Shown in pieces: positions 13,661-27,162 of a stretch of DNA of 64,000 bases. The notes beneath the pieces were generated by a model. The model did no database searches, had not been told where the DNA came from, and saw only the letters and a list, made by a program, of their open reading frames with translations. How positions within the stretch are numbered: position 1 is the first letter of the stretch; every line of letters starts with the position of its first letter. Source of the DNA: Muricea muricata. Its lineage: Eukaryota; Cnidaria; Anthozoa; Malacalcyonacea; Plexauridae. The position numbers and the translations under genes were made by a program. The stretch spans positions 186,001 to 250,000 of the forward strand of contig OY979721.1 of NCBI GenBank assembly GCA_963855995.1, read 5' to 3'.

Positions 13661-15769
13661 CTTTTAGGTGTCAATTATCTCTTATAAAAAGTCCTTTTGC
13701 TGTCAATTTTCTCTATATAAAAGTCTTTTAGCTGTCAATTATCTCTTATAAAAAGTCTTTTTGCTGGCAATTTTCTCTATATAAAAGTCTTTTAGCCATT
13801 CATTCTCACTTATAAAAAGTTCTTTTGCTGTCAATTTTCTCTATATAAAAGTCTTTTAGCTGTCAATTATCTCTTATAAAAAGTCCTTTCGCTTTCAATT
13901 TTCTCTATATAAGTCTTTTAGCTGTCCATTCTCACTTATAAAAAGTCCTTTTGCTTTCAATTTTCTCTATATAAAAAGTCCTTTTGCTGTCAATTATCTC
14001 TTATAAAAAGTCCTTTTGCTTTCAATTTTCTCTATATAAAAGTCTTTTAGCTGTCAATTATCTCTTATAAAAAGTCCTTTTGCTTTCAATTTTCTATATA
14101 TAAGTCTTTTAGCTGTCAATTATCTCTTATAAAAAGTCTTTTTGCTGTCAATTTTCTCTATATAAAAGTCTTTTAGCCGTTCATTCTCACTTTTAAAAAG
14201 TCCTTTTGCTTTCAATTTTCTCTATATAAAAGTCTTTAAGCTGTCAATTATCTCTTATAAAAAGTCCTGTTGCTTTCAATTTTCTCTAAATAAAAGTCTT
14301 TTAGCTGTCAATTATCTCTTATAAAAAATCCTTTTGCTGTCAATTTTCTCTATATAAAAGTCTTTTAGCTGTCGATTCTATTCTCACTTACAAAAAGTCC
14401 TTTTGCTGTCAATTTTCTCTATATAAAGGTCTTTTAGCTGTCAATTATCTCTTATAAAAAGTCCTTTCGCTTTCAATTTTCTCTATATAAAAGTCTTTTA
14501 GCTGTTCATTCTCACTTATAAAAAGTCCTTTGCTGTCAATTTTCTCCATATAAAAGTCTTTTAGCTGTCAATTATCTCTTATAAAAAGTCCTTTCGCTAG
14601 CAATTCTCTCTATCTAAAATCTTTTAGCTGTCAATTGTCTCTATATAAAAAGTCCTTTGCTGTCAATTTTCTCCACATAAAAGTCTTTTAGCTGTCTATT
14701 CTCACTTATAAAAAGTCCTTTGGCTTTACATTATCTCTATATAAAAGTCTTTTAGCTGTCAATTATCTCTTATAAAAAGTCCTTTTGCTGTCACTTTTCT
14801 CTATATAAAAGTCTTTTAGCTGTCAATTATCTCTTATAAAAAATCTTTTTGCTGTCAATTTTCTCTATATAAAAGTCTTTTTGCCGTTCATTCTCACTTA
14901 TAAAAGTCCTTTGCTGTCAATTTTCTCCATATAAAAGTCTTTTAGCTGTCAATTATCTCTTATAAAAAGTCCTTTCGCTAGCAATTTTCTCTATCTAAAA
15001 TCTTTTAGCTGTCAATTATTTCTATATAAAAAGTCCTTTGCTGTCAATTTTCTCCATATAAAAGTCTTTTAGCTGTCAATTATCTCTTATAAAAAATCCT
15101 TTTGCTGTCAATTTTCTCTATATAAAAGTCTTTTAGCTGTCAATTCTCTCTTATAAAAAGTCCTTTCGCTTTCAATTTTCTCTATATAAAAGTGTTTTAG
15201 CTATCAATTATCTTTTATAAAAAGTCCTTTTGCTTTCAATTTTCTCTATATAAAAGTCTTTTAGCTGTCAATTATCTCTTATAAAAAGCCCTTTTGCTGT
15301 CAATTTTCTCTATATAAAAGTCTTTTAGCTGTCAAGTATCTCCTATAAAAAGTCCTTTTGCTGGCAATTTTCTCTATATAAAAGTCTTTTAGCTGTCAAT
15401 TATCTCTTATAAAAAGTCCTTTCGCTTTCAATTTTCTCTATATAAAAGTCTTTTAGCTGTCAATTATCTCTATGTAAAAAGTCCTTTTGCTGGCAATTTT
15501 CTCTGTATATAAAAGTCTTTTAGCTGTCAATTATCTCTATGTAAAAAGTCCTTTTGCTGGCAATTTTCTCTGTATAAAAGTCTTTTAGCTGTCAATTATC
15601 TCTTATAAAAAGTCCTTTTGCTTTCAATTTATCTATATAAAAGTCTTTTAGCTGTCAATTATCTCTTATAAAAAATCTTTTTGCTGTCAATTTTCTCTAT
15701 ATAGAAGTCTTTTAGCTGTCAATTATCTCTATATAAAAGTCTTTTAGCTGTCAATTATCTCTTATAAAA

Positions 15770-18190
15770 AGTCTTTTTGCTGTCAATTTTCTCTATATAA
15801 AAGTCTTTTAGCCGTTCATTCTCACTTTTAAAAAGTCCTTTTGCTTTCAATTTTCTCTATATAAAAGTCTTTAAGCTGTCAATTATCTCTTATAAAAAGT
15901 CCTTTTGCTTTCAATTTTCTCTATATAAAAGTCTTTTAGCTGTCAATTATCTCTTATAAAAAATCCTTTTGCTGTCAATTTTCTCTATATAAAAGTCTTT
16001 TAGCTGTCCATTCTCACTTACAAAAAGTCCTTTTGCTGTCAATTTTCTCTATATAAATGTCTTTTAGCTGTCAATTATCTCTTATAAAAATTTCTTTTGC
16101 TTTCAATTTTCTCTATATAAGTCTTTTAGCTGTCCATTCTCACTTATAAAAAGTCCTTTTGCTTTCAATTTTCTCTATATAAAAGTCTTTTAGCTGTCAA
16201 TTATCTTTTATAAAAAGTCCTTTTGCTTTCAATTTTCTCTATATAAAAGTCTTTTAGCTGTCAATTATCTCTATATAAAAGTCTTTTAGCTGTCAATTAT
16301 CTCTTATAAAAAGTCTTTTTGCTGTCAATTTTCTCTATATAAAAGTCTTTTAGCCGTTCATTCTCACTTTTAAAAAGTCCTTTTGCTTTCAATTTTCTCT
16401 ATATAAAAGTCTTTAAGCTGTCAATTATCTCTTATAAAAAGTCCTTTTGCTTTCAATTTTCTCTATATAAAAGTCTTTTAGCTGTCAATTATCTCTTATA
16501 AAAAATCCTTTTGCTGTCAATTTTCTCTATATAAAAGTCTTTTAGCTGTCCATTCTCACTTACAAAAAGTCCTTTTGCTGTCAATTTTCTCTATATAAAA
16601 GTCTTTTAGCTGTCAATTATCTCTTATAAAAATTTCTTTTGCTTTCAATTTTCTCTATATAAGTCTTTTAGCTGTCCATTCTCACTTATAAAAAGTCCTT
16701 TTGCTTTTAATTTTCTCTATATAAAAGTCTTTTAGCTGTCAATTATCTTTTATAAAAAGTCCTTTTGCTTTCAATCTTCTCTATATAAAAGTCTTTTAGC
16801 TGTCAATTATCTCTATATAAAAGTCTTTTAGCTGTCAATTATCTCTTATAAAAAGTCTTTTTGCTGTCAATTTTCTCTATATAAAAGTCTTTTAGCCGTT
16901 CATTCTCACTTTTAAAAAGTCCTTTTGCTTTCAATTTTCTCTATATAAAAGTCTTTAAGCTGTCAATTATCTCTTATAAAAAGTCCTTTTGCTTTCAATT
17001 TTCTCTATATAAAAGTCTTTTAGCTGTCAATTATCTCTTATAAAAAATCCTTTTGCTGTCAATTTTCTCTATATAAAAGTCTTTTAGCTGTCCATTCTCA
17101 CTTACAAAAAGTCCTTTTGCTGTCAATTTTCTCTATATAAAAGTCTTTTAGCTGTCAATTATCTCTTATAAAAATTTCTTTTGCTTTCAATTTTCTCTAT
17201 ATAAGTCTTTTAGCTGTCCATTCTCACTTATAAAAAGTCCTTTTGCTTTCAATTTTCTCTATATAAAAGTCTTTTAGCTGTCAATTATCTTTTATAAAAA
17301 GTCCTTTTGCTTTCAATTTTCTCTATATAAAAGTCTTTTAGCTGTCAATTATCTCTATATAAAAGTCTTTTAGCTGTCAATTATCTCTTATAAAAAGTCT
17401 TTTTGCTGTCAATTTTCTCTATATAAAAGTCTTTTAGCCGTTCATTCTCACTTTTAAAAAGTCCTTTTGCTTTCAATTTTCTCTATATAAAAGTCTTTAA
17501 GCTGTCAATTATCTCTTATAAAAAGTCCTTTTGCTTTCAATTTTCTCTATATAAAAGTCTTTTAGCTGTCAATTATCTCTTATAAAAAATCCTTTTGCTG
17601 TCAATTTTCTCTATATAAAAGTCTTTTAGCTGTCCATTCTCACTTACAAAAAGTCCTTTTGCTGTCAATTTTCTCTATATAAAAGTCTTTTAGCTGTCAA
17701 TTATCTCTTATAAAAATTTCTTTTGCTTTCAATTTTCTCTATATAAGTCTTTTAGCTGTCCATTCTCACTTATAAAAAGTCCTTTTGCTTTTAATTTTCT
17801 CTATATAAAAGTCTTTTAGCTGTCAATTATCTTTTATAAAAAGTCCTTTTGCTTTCAATCTTCTCTATATAAAAGTCTTTTAGCTGTCAATTATCTCTAT
17901 ATAAAAGTCTTTTAGCTGTCAATTATCTCTTATAAAAAGTCTTTTTGCTGTCAATTTTCTCTATATAAAAGTCTTTTAGCCGTTCATTCTCACTTTTAAA
18001 AAGTCCTTTTGCTTTCAATTTTCTCTATATAAAAGTCTTTAAGCTGTCAATTATCTCTTATAAAAAGTCCTTTTGCTTTCAATTTTCTCTATATAAAAGT
18101 CTTTTAGCTGTCAATTATCTCTTATAAAAAATCCTTTTGCTGTCAATTTTCTCTATATAAAAGTCTTTTAGCTGTCCATTCTCACTTACA
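15770..18190. repeat. 542 bp higher-order repeat, four to five copies
   Basis: The marker GCCGTTCATTCTCACTTTTA occurs at 15811, 16353, 16895, 17437 and 17979, always 542 bp apart. This is a second, independent higher-order amplification within the same minisatellite. Confidence 0.9.
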
Positions 18191-18479
18191 AAAAGTCATT
18201 TTGCTGTCAATTTTCTCTATATAAAAGTCTTTTAGCTGTCAATTATCTCTATATAAAAAGTCCTTTTGCTGGCAATTTTCTCTATATTAAAGTCTTTTAG
18301 CTGTCAATTATCTCTTATAAAAAGTCCTTTTGCTTTCAAGTTTCTCTATATAAAAGTCTTTTAGCTGTCAATTATCTCTTATAAAAAGTCTTTTTGCTGT
18401 CAATTTTCTCTATATAAAAGTCTTTTAGCCGTTCATTCTCACTTTTAAAAAGTCCTTTTGCTTTCAATTTTCTCTATAT

Positions 18480-21400
18480 AAAAGTCTTTAAGCTGTCAAT
18501 TATCTCTTATAAAAAGTCCTGTTGCTTTCAATTTGCTCTAAATAAAAGTCTTTTAGCTGTCAATTATCTCTTATAAAAAATCCTTTTGCTGTCAATTTTC
18601 TCTATATAAAAGTCTTTTAGCCGTTCATTCTCACTTATAAAAAGTCCTTTGCTGTCAATTTTCTCCATATAAAAGTCTTTTAGCTGTCTATTCTCACTTA
18701 TAAAAAGTCCTTTTGCTTTATATTATCTCTATATAAAAGTCTTTTAGCTGTCAATTATCTCTTATAAAAAGTCTTTTAGCTGTCAATTATCTCTTATAAA
18801 AAGTCTTTTTGCTGGCAATTTTCTCTATATAAAAGTCTTTTAGCCATTCATTCTCACTTACAAAAAGTCCTTTTGCTGTCAATTTTCTCTATATAAAAGT
18901 CTTTTAGCTGTCAATTATCTCTTATAAAAAGTCCTTTTGCTTTCAATTTTCTCTATATAAAAGTCTTTTAGTTGTCTATTCTCACTTATAAAAAGTCCTT
19001 TGGCTTTACATTATCTCTATATAAAAGTCTTTTAGCTGTCAATTATCTCTTATAAAAAGTCCTTTTGCTGTCAATTTTCTCTATATAAAAGTCTTTTAGC
19101 TGTCAATTATCTCTTATAAAAAATCTTTTTGCTGTCAATTTTCTCTATATAAAAGTCTTTTAGCTGTCCATTCTCACTTACAAAAAGTCCTTTTGCTGTC
19201 AATTTTCTCTATATAAAAGTCTTTTAGCTGTCAATTATCTCTTATAAAAAGTCCTTTCGCTTTTAATTTTCTCTATATAAAAGTCTTTTTGCCGTTCATT
19301 CTCACTTATAAAAGTCCTTTGCTGTCAATTTTCTCCATATAAAAGTCTTTTAGCTGTCAATTATCTCTTATAAAAAGTCCTTTCGCTAGCAATTTTCTCT
19401 ATCTAAAATCTTTTAGCTGTCAATTATTTCTATATAAAAAGTCCTTTGCTGTCAATTTTCTCCATATAAAAGTCTTTTAGCTGTCTATTCTCACTTATAA
19501 AAAGTCCTTTTGCTTTATATTATCTCTATATAAAAGTCTTTCAGCTGTCAATTATCTCTTATAAAAAGTCTTTTAGCTGCAATTATCTCTTATAAAAAGT
19601 CTTTTTGCTGGCAATTTTCTCTATATAAAAGTCTTTTAGCCATTCATTCTTACTTACAAAAAGTCCTTTTGCTGTCAATTTTCTCTATATAAAAGTCTTT
19701 TAGCTGTCAATTATCTCTTATAAAAATTCCTTTCGCTTTCAATTTTCTCTATATAAAAGTCTTTTAGCTGTCCATTCTCACTTATAAAAAGTCCTTTTGC
19801 TTTCAATTTTCTCTATATAAAAGTCTTTTAGCTGTCAATTATCTCTTATAAAAAGTCCTTTTGCTTTCAATTTTCTCTATATAAAAGTATTTTAGCTGTC
19901 AATTATCTCTTATAAAAAGTTTTTTTTCTGTCAATTTTCTCTATATAAAAGTCTTTTAGCTGTCAATTATCTCTTATAAAAAGTCCTTTTGCTGGCAATT
20001 TTCTCTATATAAAAGTCTTTTAGCTGTCAATTATCTCTATATAAAAAGTCCTTTTGCTGTCAATTTTCTCCATATAAAAGTCTTTTAGCTGTCAATTATC
20101 TCTTATAAAAAGTCCTTTTGCATGCAATTTTCTCTATATAAAAGTCTTTTAGCTGTCAATTATCTCTATATAAAAAGTCCTTTTGTTTTCAATTTTCTCC
20201 ATATAAAAGTCTTTTAGCTGTGAATTATCTCCTTATAAAAAGTCCTTTGGCTTTCAATTTTCTCTATATAAAAGTCTTTTAGCTGTCCATTCTCACTTAT
20301 AAAAAGTCCTTTTGCTGTCAATTTTCTCCATATAAGTCTTTTAGCTGTCAATTATCTCTTATAAAAAGTCCTTTTGCTGGCAATTTTCTCTATATAAAAG
20401 TCTTTTAGCTGTCAATTATCTCTATATAAAAAGTCCTTTTGCTGTCAATTTTCTCCATATAAAAGTCTTTTAGCTGTCAATTATCTCTTATAAAAAGTCC
20501 TTTTGCTGGCAATTTTCTCTATATAAAAGTCTTTTAGCTGTCAATTATCTCTTATAAAAAGTCCTTTTGCTGGCAATTTTCTCTATATAAAAGTCTTTTA
20601 GCTGTCAATTATCTCTATATAAAAAGTCCTTTTGCTGGCAATTTTCTCTATATTAAAGTCTTTTAGCTGTCAATTATCTCTTATAAAAAGTCCTTTTGCT
20701 TTCAATTTTCTCTATATAAAAGTCTTTTAGCTGTCAATTATCTCTTATAAAAAGTCTTTTTGCTGTCAATTATCTCTTATAAAAAGTCTTTTTGCTGTCA
20801 ATTTTCTCTATATAAAAGTCTTTTAGCCGTTCATTCTCACTTTTAAAAAGTCCTTTTGCTTTCAATTTTCTCTATATAAAAGTCTTTAAGCTGTCAATTA
20901 TCTCTTATAAAAAGTCCTGTTGCTTTCAATTTGCTCTAAATAAAAGTCTTTTAGCTGTCAATTATCTCTTATAAAAAATCCTTTTGCTGTCAATTTTCTC
21001 TATATAAAAGTCTTTTAGCCGTTCATTCTCACTTATAAAAAGTCCTTTGCTGTCAATTTTCTCCATATAAAAGTCTTTTAGCTGTCAATTATCTCTTATA
21101 AAAAGTCCTTTCGCTAGCAATTTTCTCTATCTAAAATCTTTTAGCTGTCAATTGTCTCTATATAAAAAGTCTTTTGCTGTCAAATTTCTCCATATAAAAG
21201 TCTTTTAGCTGTCTATTCTCACTTATAAAAAGTCCTTTGGCTTTACATTATCTCTATATAAAAGTCTTTTAGCTGTCAATTATCTCTTATAAAAAGTCCT
21301 TTTGCTGTCAATTTTCTCTATATAAAAGTCTTTTAGCTGTCAATTATCTCTTATAAAAAATCTTTTTGCTGTCAATTTTGTCTATATAAAAGTCTTTTAG

Positions 21401-23310
21401 CTGTCCATTCTCACTTACAAAAAGTCCTTTTGCTGTCAATTTTCTCTATATAAAAGTCTTTTAGCTGTCAATTATCTCTTATAAAAAGTCCTTTCGCTTT
21501 TAATTTTCTCTATATAAAAGTCTTTTTGCCGTTCATTCTCACTTATAAAAGTCCTTTGCTGTCAATTTTCTCCATATAAAAGTCTTTTAGCTGTCAATTA
21601 TCTCTTATAAAAAGTCCTTTCGCTAGCAATTTTCTCTATCTAAAATCTTTTAGCTGTCAATTATTTCTATATAAAAAGTCCTTTGCTGTCAATTTTCTCC
21701 ATATAAAAGTCTTTTAGCTGTCTATTCTCACTTATAAAAAGTCCTTTTGCTTTATATTATCTCTATATAAAAGTCTTTTAGCTGTCAATTATCTCTTATA
21801 AAAAGTCTTTTAGCTGTCAATTATCTCTTATAAAAAGTCTTTTTGCTGGCAATTTTCTCTATATAAAAGTCTTTTAGCCATTCATTCTCACTTACAAAAA
21901 GTCCTTTTGCTGTCAATTTTCTCTATATAAAAGTCTTTTAGCTGTCAATTATCTCTTATAAAAAGTCCTTTTGCTTTCAATTTTCTGTATATAAAAGTCT
22001 TTTAGCTGTCTATTCTCACTTATAAAAAGTCCTTTGGCTTTACATTATCTCTATATAAAAGTCTTTTAGCTGTCAATTATCTCTTATAAAAAGTCCTTTT
22101 GCTGTCAATTTTCTCTATATAAAAGTCTTTTAGCTGTCAATTATCTCTTATAAAAAATCTTTTTGCTGTCAATTTTCTCTATATAAAAGTCTTTTAGCTG
22201 TCCATTCTCACTTACAAAAAGTCCTTTTGCTGTCAATTTTCTCTATATAAAAGTCTTTTAGCTGTCAATTATCTCTTATAAAAAGTCCTTTCGCTTTTAA
22301 TTTTCTCTATATAAAAGTCTTTTTGCCGTTCATTCTCACTTATAAAAGTCCTTTGCTGTCAATTTTCTCCATATAAAAGTCTTTTAGCTGTCAATTATCT
22401 CTTATAAAAAGTCCTTTCGCTAGCAATTTTCTCTATCTAAAATCTTTTAGCTGTCAATTATTTCTATATAAAAAGTCCTTTGCTGTCAATTTTCTCCATA
22501 TAAAAGTCTTTTAGCTGTCTATTCTCACTTATAAAAAGTCCTTTTGCTTTATATTATCTCTATATAAAAGTATTTTAGCTGTCAATTATCTCTTATAAAA
22601 AGTCCTTTTTCTGTCAATTTTCTTTATATAAAAGTCTTTTAGCTGTCAATTATCTCTTATAAAAAGTCCTTTGGCTTTCAATTTTCTCTATATAAAAGTC
22701 TTTTAGCTGTCAATTATCTCTTATAAATAGTCCTTTTGCTGTCAATTTTCTCTACATAAAAGTCTTTTAGCTGTCCATTCTCACTTATAAAAAGTCCTTT
22801 TGCTGTCAATTTTCTCCATATAAAAGTCTTTTAGCTGTCAATTATCTCTTATAAAAAGTCCTTTTGCTGGCAATTTTCTCTATATAAAAGTCTTTTAGCT
22901 GTCAATTATCTCTATATAAAAAGTCCTTTTGCTTTCAATTTTCTTCATATAAAAGTCTTTTAGCTGTCAATTATCTCTATATAAAAAGTCCTTTTGCTGT
23001 CAATTTTCTCCATATAAAAGTCTTTTAGCTGTCAATTATCTCTTATAAAAAGTCCTTTTGCATGCAATTTTCTCTATATAAAAGTCTTTTAGCTGTCAAT
23101 TATCTCTATATAAAAACTCCTTTTGTTTTCAATTTTCTCCATATAAAAGTCTTTTAGCTGTGAATTATCTCCTTATAAAAAGTCCTTTGGCTTTCAATTT
23201 TCTCTATATAAAAGTCTTTTAGCTGTCCATTCTCACTTATAAAAAGTCCTTTTGCTGTCAATTTTCTCCATATAAGTCTTTTAGCTGTCAATTATCTCTT
23301 ATAAAAAGTC
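18480..23310. repeat. Overlapping segmental copies within the minisatellite (2398 and 2940 bp offsets)
   Basis: The rare variant GTTGCTTTCAATTTGCTC is at 18521 and 20919, an offset of 2398. The rare variant AGTCCTTTTGCATGCAATTT is near 20111 and 23051, an offset of 2940. The TTTTTGCCGTTCATT variant recurs at about 19291, 21528 and 22325. Long blocks were duplicated by unequal exchange. Confidence 0.8.
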
Positions 23311-24125
23311 CTTTTGCTGGCAATTTTCTCTATATAAAAGTCTTTTAGCTGTCAATTATCTCTATATAAAAAGTCCTTTTGCTGTCAATTTTCTCCATAT
23401 AAAAGTCTTTTAGCTGTCAATTATCTCTTATAAAAAGTCCTTTTGCTGGCAATTTTCTCTATATAAAAGTCTTTTAGCTGTCAATTATCTCTTATAAAAA
23501 GTCCTTTTGCTGGCAATTTTCTCTATATAAAAGTCTTTTAGCCGTCAATTATCTCTTATAAAAAGTCCTTTTGCTGTCAATTTTCTCGATATAAAAGTCT
23601 TTTAGCTGTCCATTCTCACTTATAAAAAGTCCTTTTGCTGTCAATTTTCTCCATATAAAAGTCTTTTAGCTGTCAATTATCTCTTATAGAAAGTCCTTTT
23701 GCTGGCAATTTTCTCTATATAAAAGTCTTTTAGCTGTCAATTATCTCTATATAAAAAGTTTTTTTGCTTTCAATTTTCTCCATATAAAAGTCTTTTAGCT
23801 GTCAATTGTCTCTTATAAAAAGTCCTTTTGCTTGCAATTTTCTCTATGTAAAACCTTTTAGCTGTCAATTATCTCTATATAAAAAGTCCTTTTGCTTTTA
23901 ATTTTCTCCATATGAAAGTCTTTTAGCTGTCAAGTATCTCTATATAAAAAGTCCTTTTGCTGTCAATTTTCTCTATATAAAAGTCTTTTAGCCGTTCATT
24001 GTCATTTATAAAAAGTCTTAGCTGTGAATTGTCTCGTATAAAAAGTTTTTTCACTATCCATTCTCTCTATACAAATGTAAAGTAGCTGTCCATTCTCACT
24101 TATAAAAAGCTGTAAATTTAGCTGT

Positions 24126-24400
24126 CCATATATTATATATTGTCCGTATATAATAAGTATAAAAAGTATAAGTACAATATCATAATAAGTGTAAAAGTAT
24201 ATAAAGTATAAGCATATAAAGTATAAGCATATAAATAATAAGTATAAAAAGTATATAAATAATAAGTATAAAAACTATATAATAATAAGTATAAAAGTAT
24301 ATAAAGTATAAGAAGTATAAGAAGTATAAGAAGTATAAGTATATAAAGTACGAGTAAATAATAAGTATGAGTAAATAATAAGTATAAGTATGTAATGGGA
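24126..24400. repeat. AT-rich repeat of the 5.8-6.3 kb type
   Basis: Repeats such as AAGTATAAAAAGTATAAG and ATAATAAGTATAAAAGTATA match the degenerate block left of the minisatellite in type and orientation. Confidence 0.8.
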
Positions 24401-26090
24401 ACTTTCACTAAATTTGTCAAAAATTCCTAACTTGGTACATTGTAGTTTATCACCTGTTTGTACTGTCAAAATTTCTGTGACCACACAAGAAATCATTTAT
24501 TGAAAATTTTTTAGAAGATTTACCGGGAACACACACTGAATCTCCAACGTGTGATCACAAAAGCTTCGAAAATAAAGCCCCTCTTGCACGACTAAATTTC
24601 CCTTGACAAAATTTCGTGGGTCAAATGTTTCTTCACCGTATAAATTAGGGACTTTCAACAAATTTATCAAAAATTCATTGTGTACACGGCTAAAAAACAT
24701 TTGGCACTTGATATTAGTCAGAGAGAACATGGCCATGTAAAAGAGGCTTTGCACAGGCTTATAGTAATGTTTAATTCACGTTCAACCAAGCAAATGTATG
24801 ATCAGTCTGCAGAAACAATGAACAAAACATGGAAACATTCTATGTTTCTATGACGACCATACGTGAGCTTGATCGATGGAGCGCTTTCGTGACAGCCATG
24901 TTGCAGAAGAAAACATTCATCAACAAAGCACGACATGACAACACTCCAACATGCAGGGCAATCTGTTTATATTTTAGCACAAATCTGGTGCAGGAAAGAA
25001 AAAAGTCTTGATAACTGAAAACATCTTAACGTAAATGTGGTGTGTCGCGCAACTAAACTGTCTACAATAGCCTAACTGCACATGCACTGTTCGCCATGGG
25101 CCCTAGCTGCTGCGCATTATAATACCCCTGAATATGGCGTCTCGTCATGCCCTTAACCTAGTGCGTGTCGCACCTATGAGGCACCATAAACAGGGGTTGA
25201 ACACTTACATCTTTCGTTGTTGTCTGCGTTGCCCCACACCAAGAGAAACCTAGACACTGGTAGCGGACTTCGTCATGAAGCTAGCCCAACTAACCAATGT
25301 GCATGCTTTTACCTGCTGCGGAAGATTCATTGAAAGGGCCCCCTCTTCTTCTTGTATCTTACGCAGCTTCTCTCTTCTTGCAGGTACCACTTGTACCCTC
25401 TACCTATGGGTACCATTTGCACCCTCCTAACCCCAAGGAAAACATTGCCAGTTTTTTATGAGCCAAGGTTAATTACTGGTAGAAGATTTTTTGCAATTGT
25501 TTTTCATTCAATCAAAATCTGGCAAAGCTTTACTTGCACACATCCTAGGTCTGGTCATCCTGTCTAAACTCATGTGCCATGCCCTAACGCTCGCTTTCTA
25601 CCAGCCAAATATATTCACGCAAGGCAGAACCAAAAACTCTGCAAGAAAGCAAAGCCAATCAGGTTGGTAAGACAGTGATTTCCTTTTTCAGTGAACAAAT
25701 ATGCCAAATGAAAAACGACTTTTATGCCTAAGTTCAAGAAGGGGTGGAATTTTGGAAAAACTCTAGGGTCAAAAATTCTGCAAGATAAATTACTGACAAT
25801 ATGTAATTTCAGACTTTGCATGGTGAATTATATTATTTTATATAAGAAATTTGTGGAACACCATGTAATTAAATTGATTTTATTGAAAATATCTAAGCTC
25901 ACATAAACATAAACTCACTCCCCTTTCGAAGCACCTTCATGACGCATTCCTTCTATTATTCACATTTACACCCTTTTCTACAAAAAGAACGGAAACATCT
26001 TTAATTCGATACAGTCAATTAAAATGGACTTTCTGCAGCAACATGTCTTGGCAAATTTGAAACGTATTATGAATTCCATTCCCTATTCAT
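24401..26090. other. Gene-free stretch, nothing recognised
   Basis: Only short frames occur, on both strands. A weak direct repeat (GGGAACTTTCACTAAATTTG near 24398 and GGGACTTTCAACAAATTTAT near 24648) is the only internal structure seen. Confidence 0.5.
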
Positions 26091-26094
26091 AAAG

Positions 26095-26620
26095 GTAAAC
26101 CGAGCTATACTTTGCTCAAATAAAACCTACAAGGAATGTAAGTTACCTTTTTAATCTTCACATGAAAAGCCAGCTATGAAAAGCCAGCTATGAAAAGACA
26201 GCCACCACATGGCAAGCACGGTTCGGAATTTTCCATCTCGATTCTCGAATGAAAGATAGATCCACAATTAAAAACAAATTTCACAGTATTTATATTTAAG
26301 GCGTATTAACACAAGCTATACTTCAGTGAGCTAAAACCTACAACGAAAGCAAATTACCTTTCCAGACAAGTGTTTCGTCCACACATTGAAAGCCAGCCAC
26401 AAACAAGGCCAGTCTCTACAACAAATTCAAACAAATTTAAACTCTACCATGTTGAAGAAAAGCTTGTCTTGCGACGAATTTAAAACAATATGGCAACGAA
26501 GATAATTTTACTTCATCGTTTTACGTATTTAAACAACCTATACTTCGCTCAAATAAAGCAAATTACCTTTTAAGACAGTCAATCTTCACCTCAAAAGCGA
26601 GCCACAAAGTCAATCGCTAG
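26095..26620. repeat. Diverged tandem repeat, about 220 bp, three copies
   Basis: The core (C)TATACTT..CTCAAATAAA followed by AAATTACCTTT recurs at about 26105, 26314 and 26537, each followed by a variant of AAAGCCAGCCAC. Copies are strongly diverged. A short frame with a possible start at 26663 (54 codons, plus strand) follows; nothing supports it as a gene. Confidence 0.55.
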
Positions 26621-27162
26621 CGTACTGTACAACAAACGCCTACAAGAAAGACAAATTCAAACATGGCGACCGTCCTTTCTAAATTTGCCCTCACGAAGAG
26701 ACGCTTAAAACAACATTTACAAAGACAATTTGACGACAAAAGATTCCAAATTACCTTCAAACAGCAGCAATCAACGTTCTTCTCAGCGTCAAGCAGCCAT
26801 AAATCCATAAAATCCGTGATTTGAAAAAAATATAAATTCTAAAGGAACCTTGCTAGCTGTCCTCCATGATGGTCCACCACGTTGCATAAATTTTTCTGTG
26901 ACGTCTCTAGCTTGTGACGTTGAACACGTGACTTCATTTGCATTTCTCCAAAGAAGTTATAAGATAGAATGAAAAGCCCCCGTCCACTCACAAACCCCAC
27001 TGACTGACCAAGTGGGTTATGGACAATGACCTTGATTGGGGCTAGGCCCAACTAAGTAACGGGCTTCGCCCCGCTCGCAGACAATGCCCCCCCCACTTAA
27101 CCATCGAAGGGTGATCAGCCCGTCGATCGATGCAAACTTTCAGGGACAGCTTACAACAAACG

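Larger units (their letters stand above)
6740..24125. repeat. Giant minisatellite, 32 bp monomers in 64 bp dimers
   Basis: About 17 kb built from two alternating 32 bp monomers. One contains AAAAGTCCTTTTGCTGTCAA with TTTTCTCTATAT; the other contains AAAAGTCTTTTAGCTGTCAA with TTATCTCTTAT. Point variants (GCTTTCAA, GCTGGCAA, GCCGTTCATTCTCAC) mark blocks and show several higher-order periods, listed separately. Nearly every dimer holds TATATAAAAG, a good TATA-box match. Copies at both edges (6740-6980 and 23990-24120) are the most diverged. No coding frame of note is present. Confidence 0.95.

Noticed and set aside
6740..24125. CRISPR-like regular spacing of repeats
   Set aside because: There are no unique spacers; the monomers are contiguous and the genome is eukaryotic.
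25352..25567. 71-codon plus-strand frame
   Set aside because: No recognisable family and no supporting splice or promoter context.
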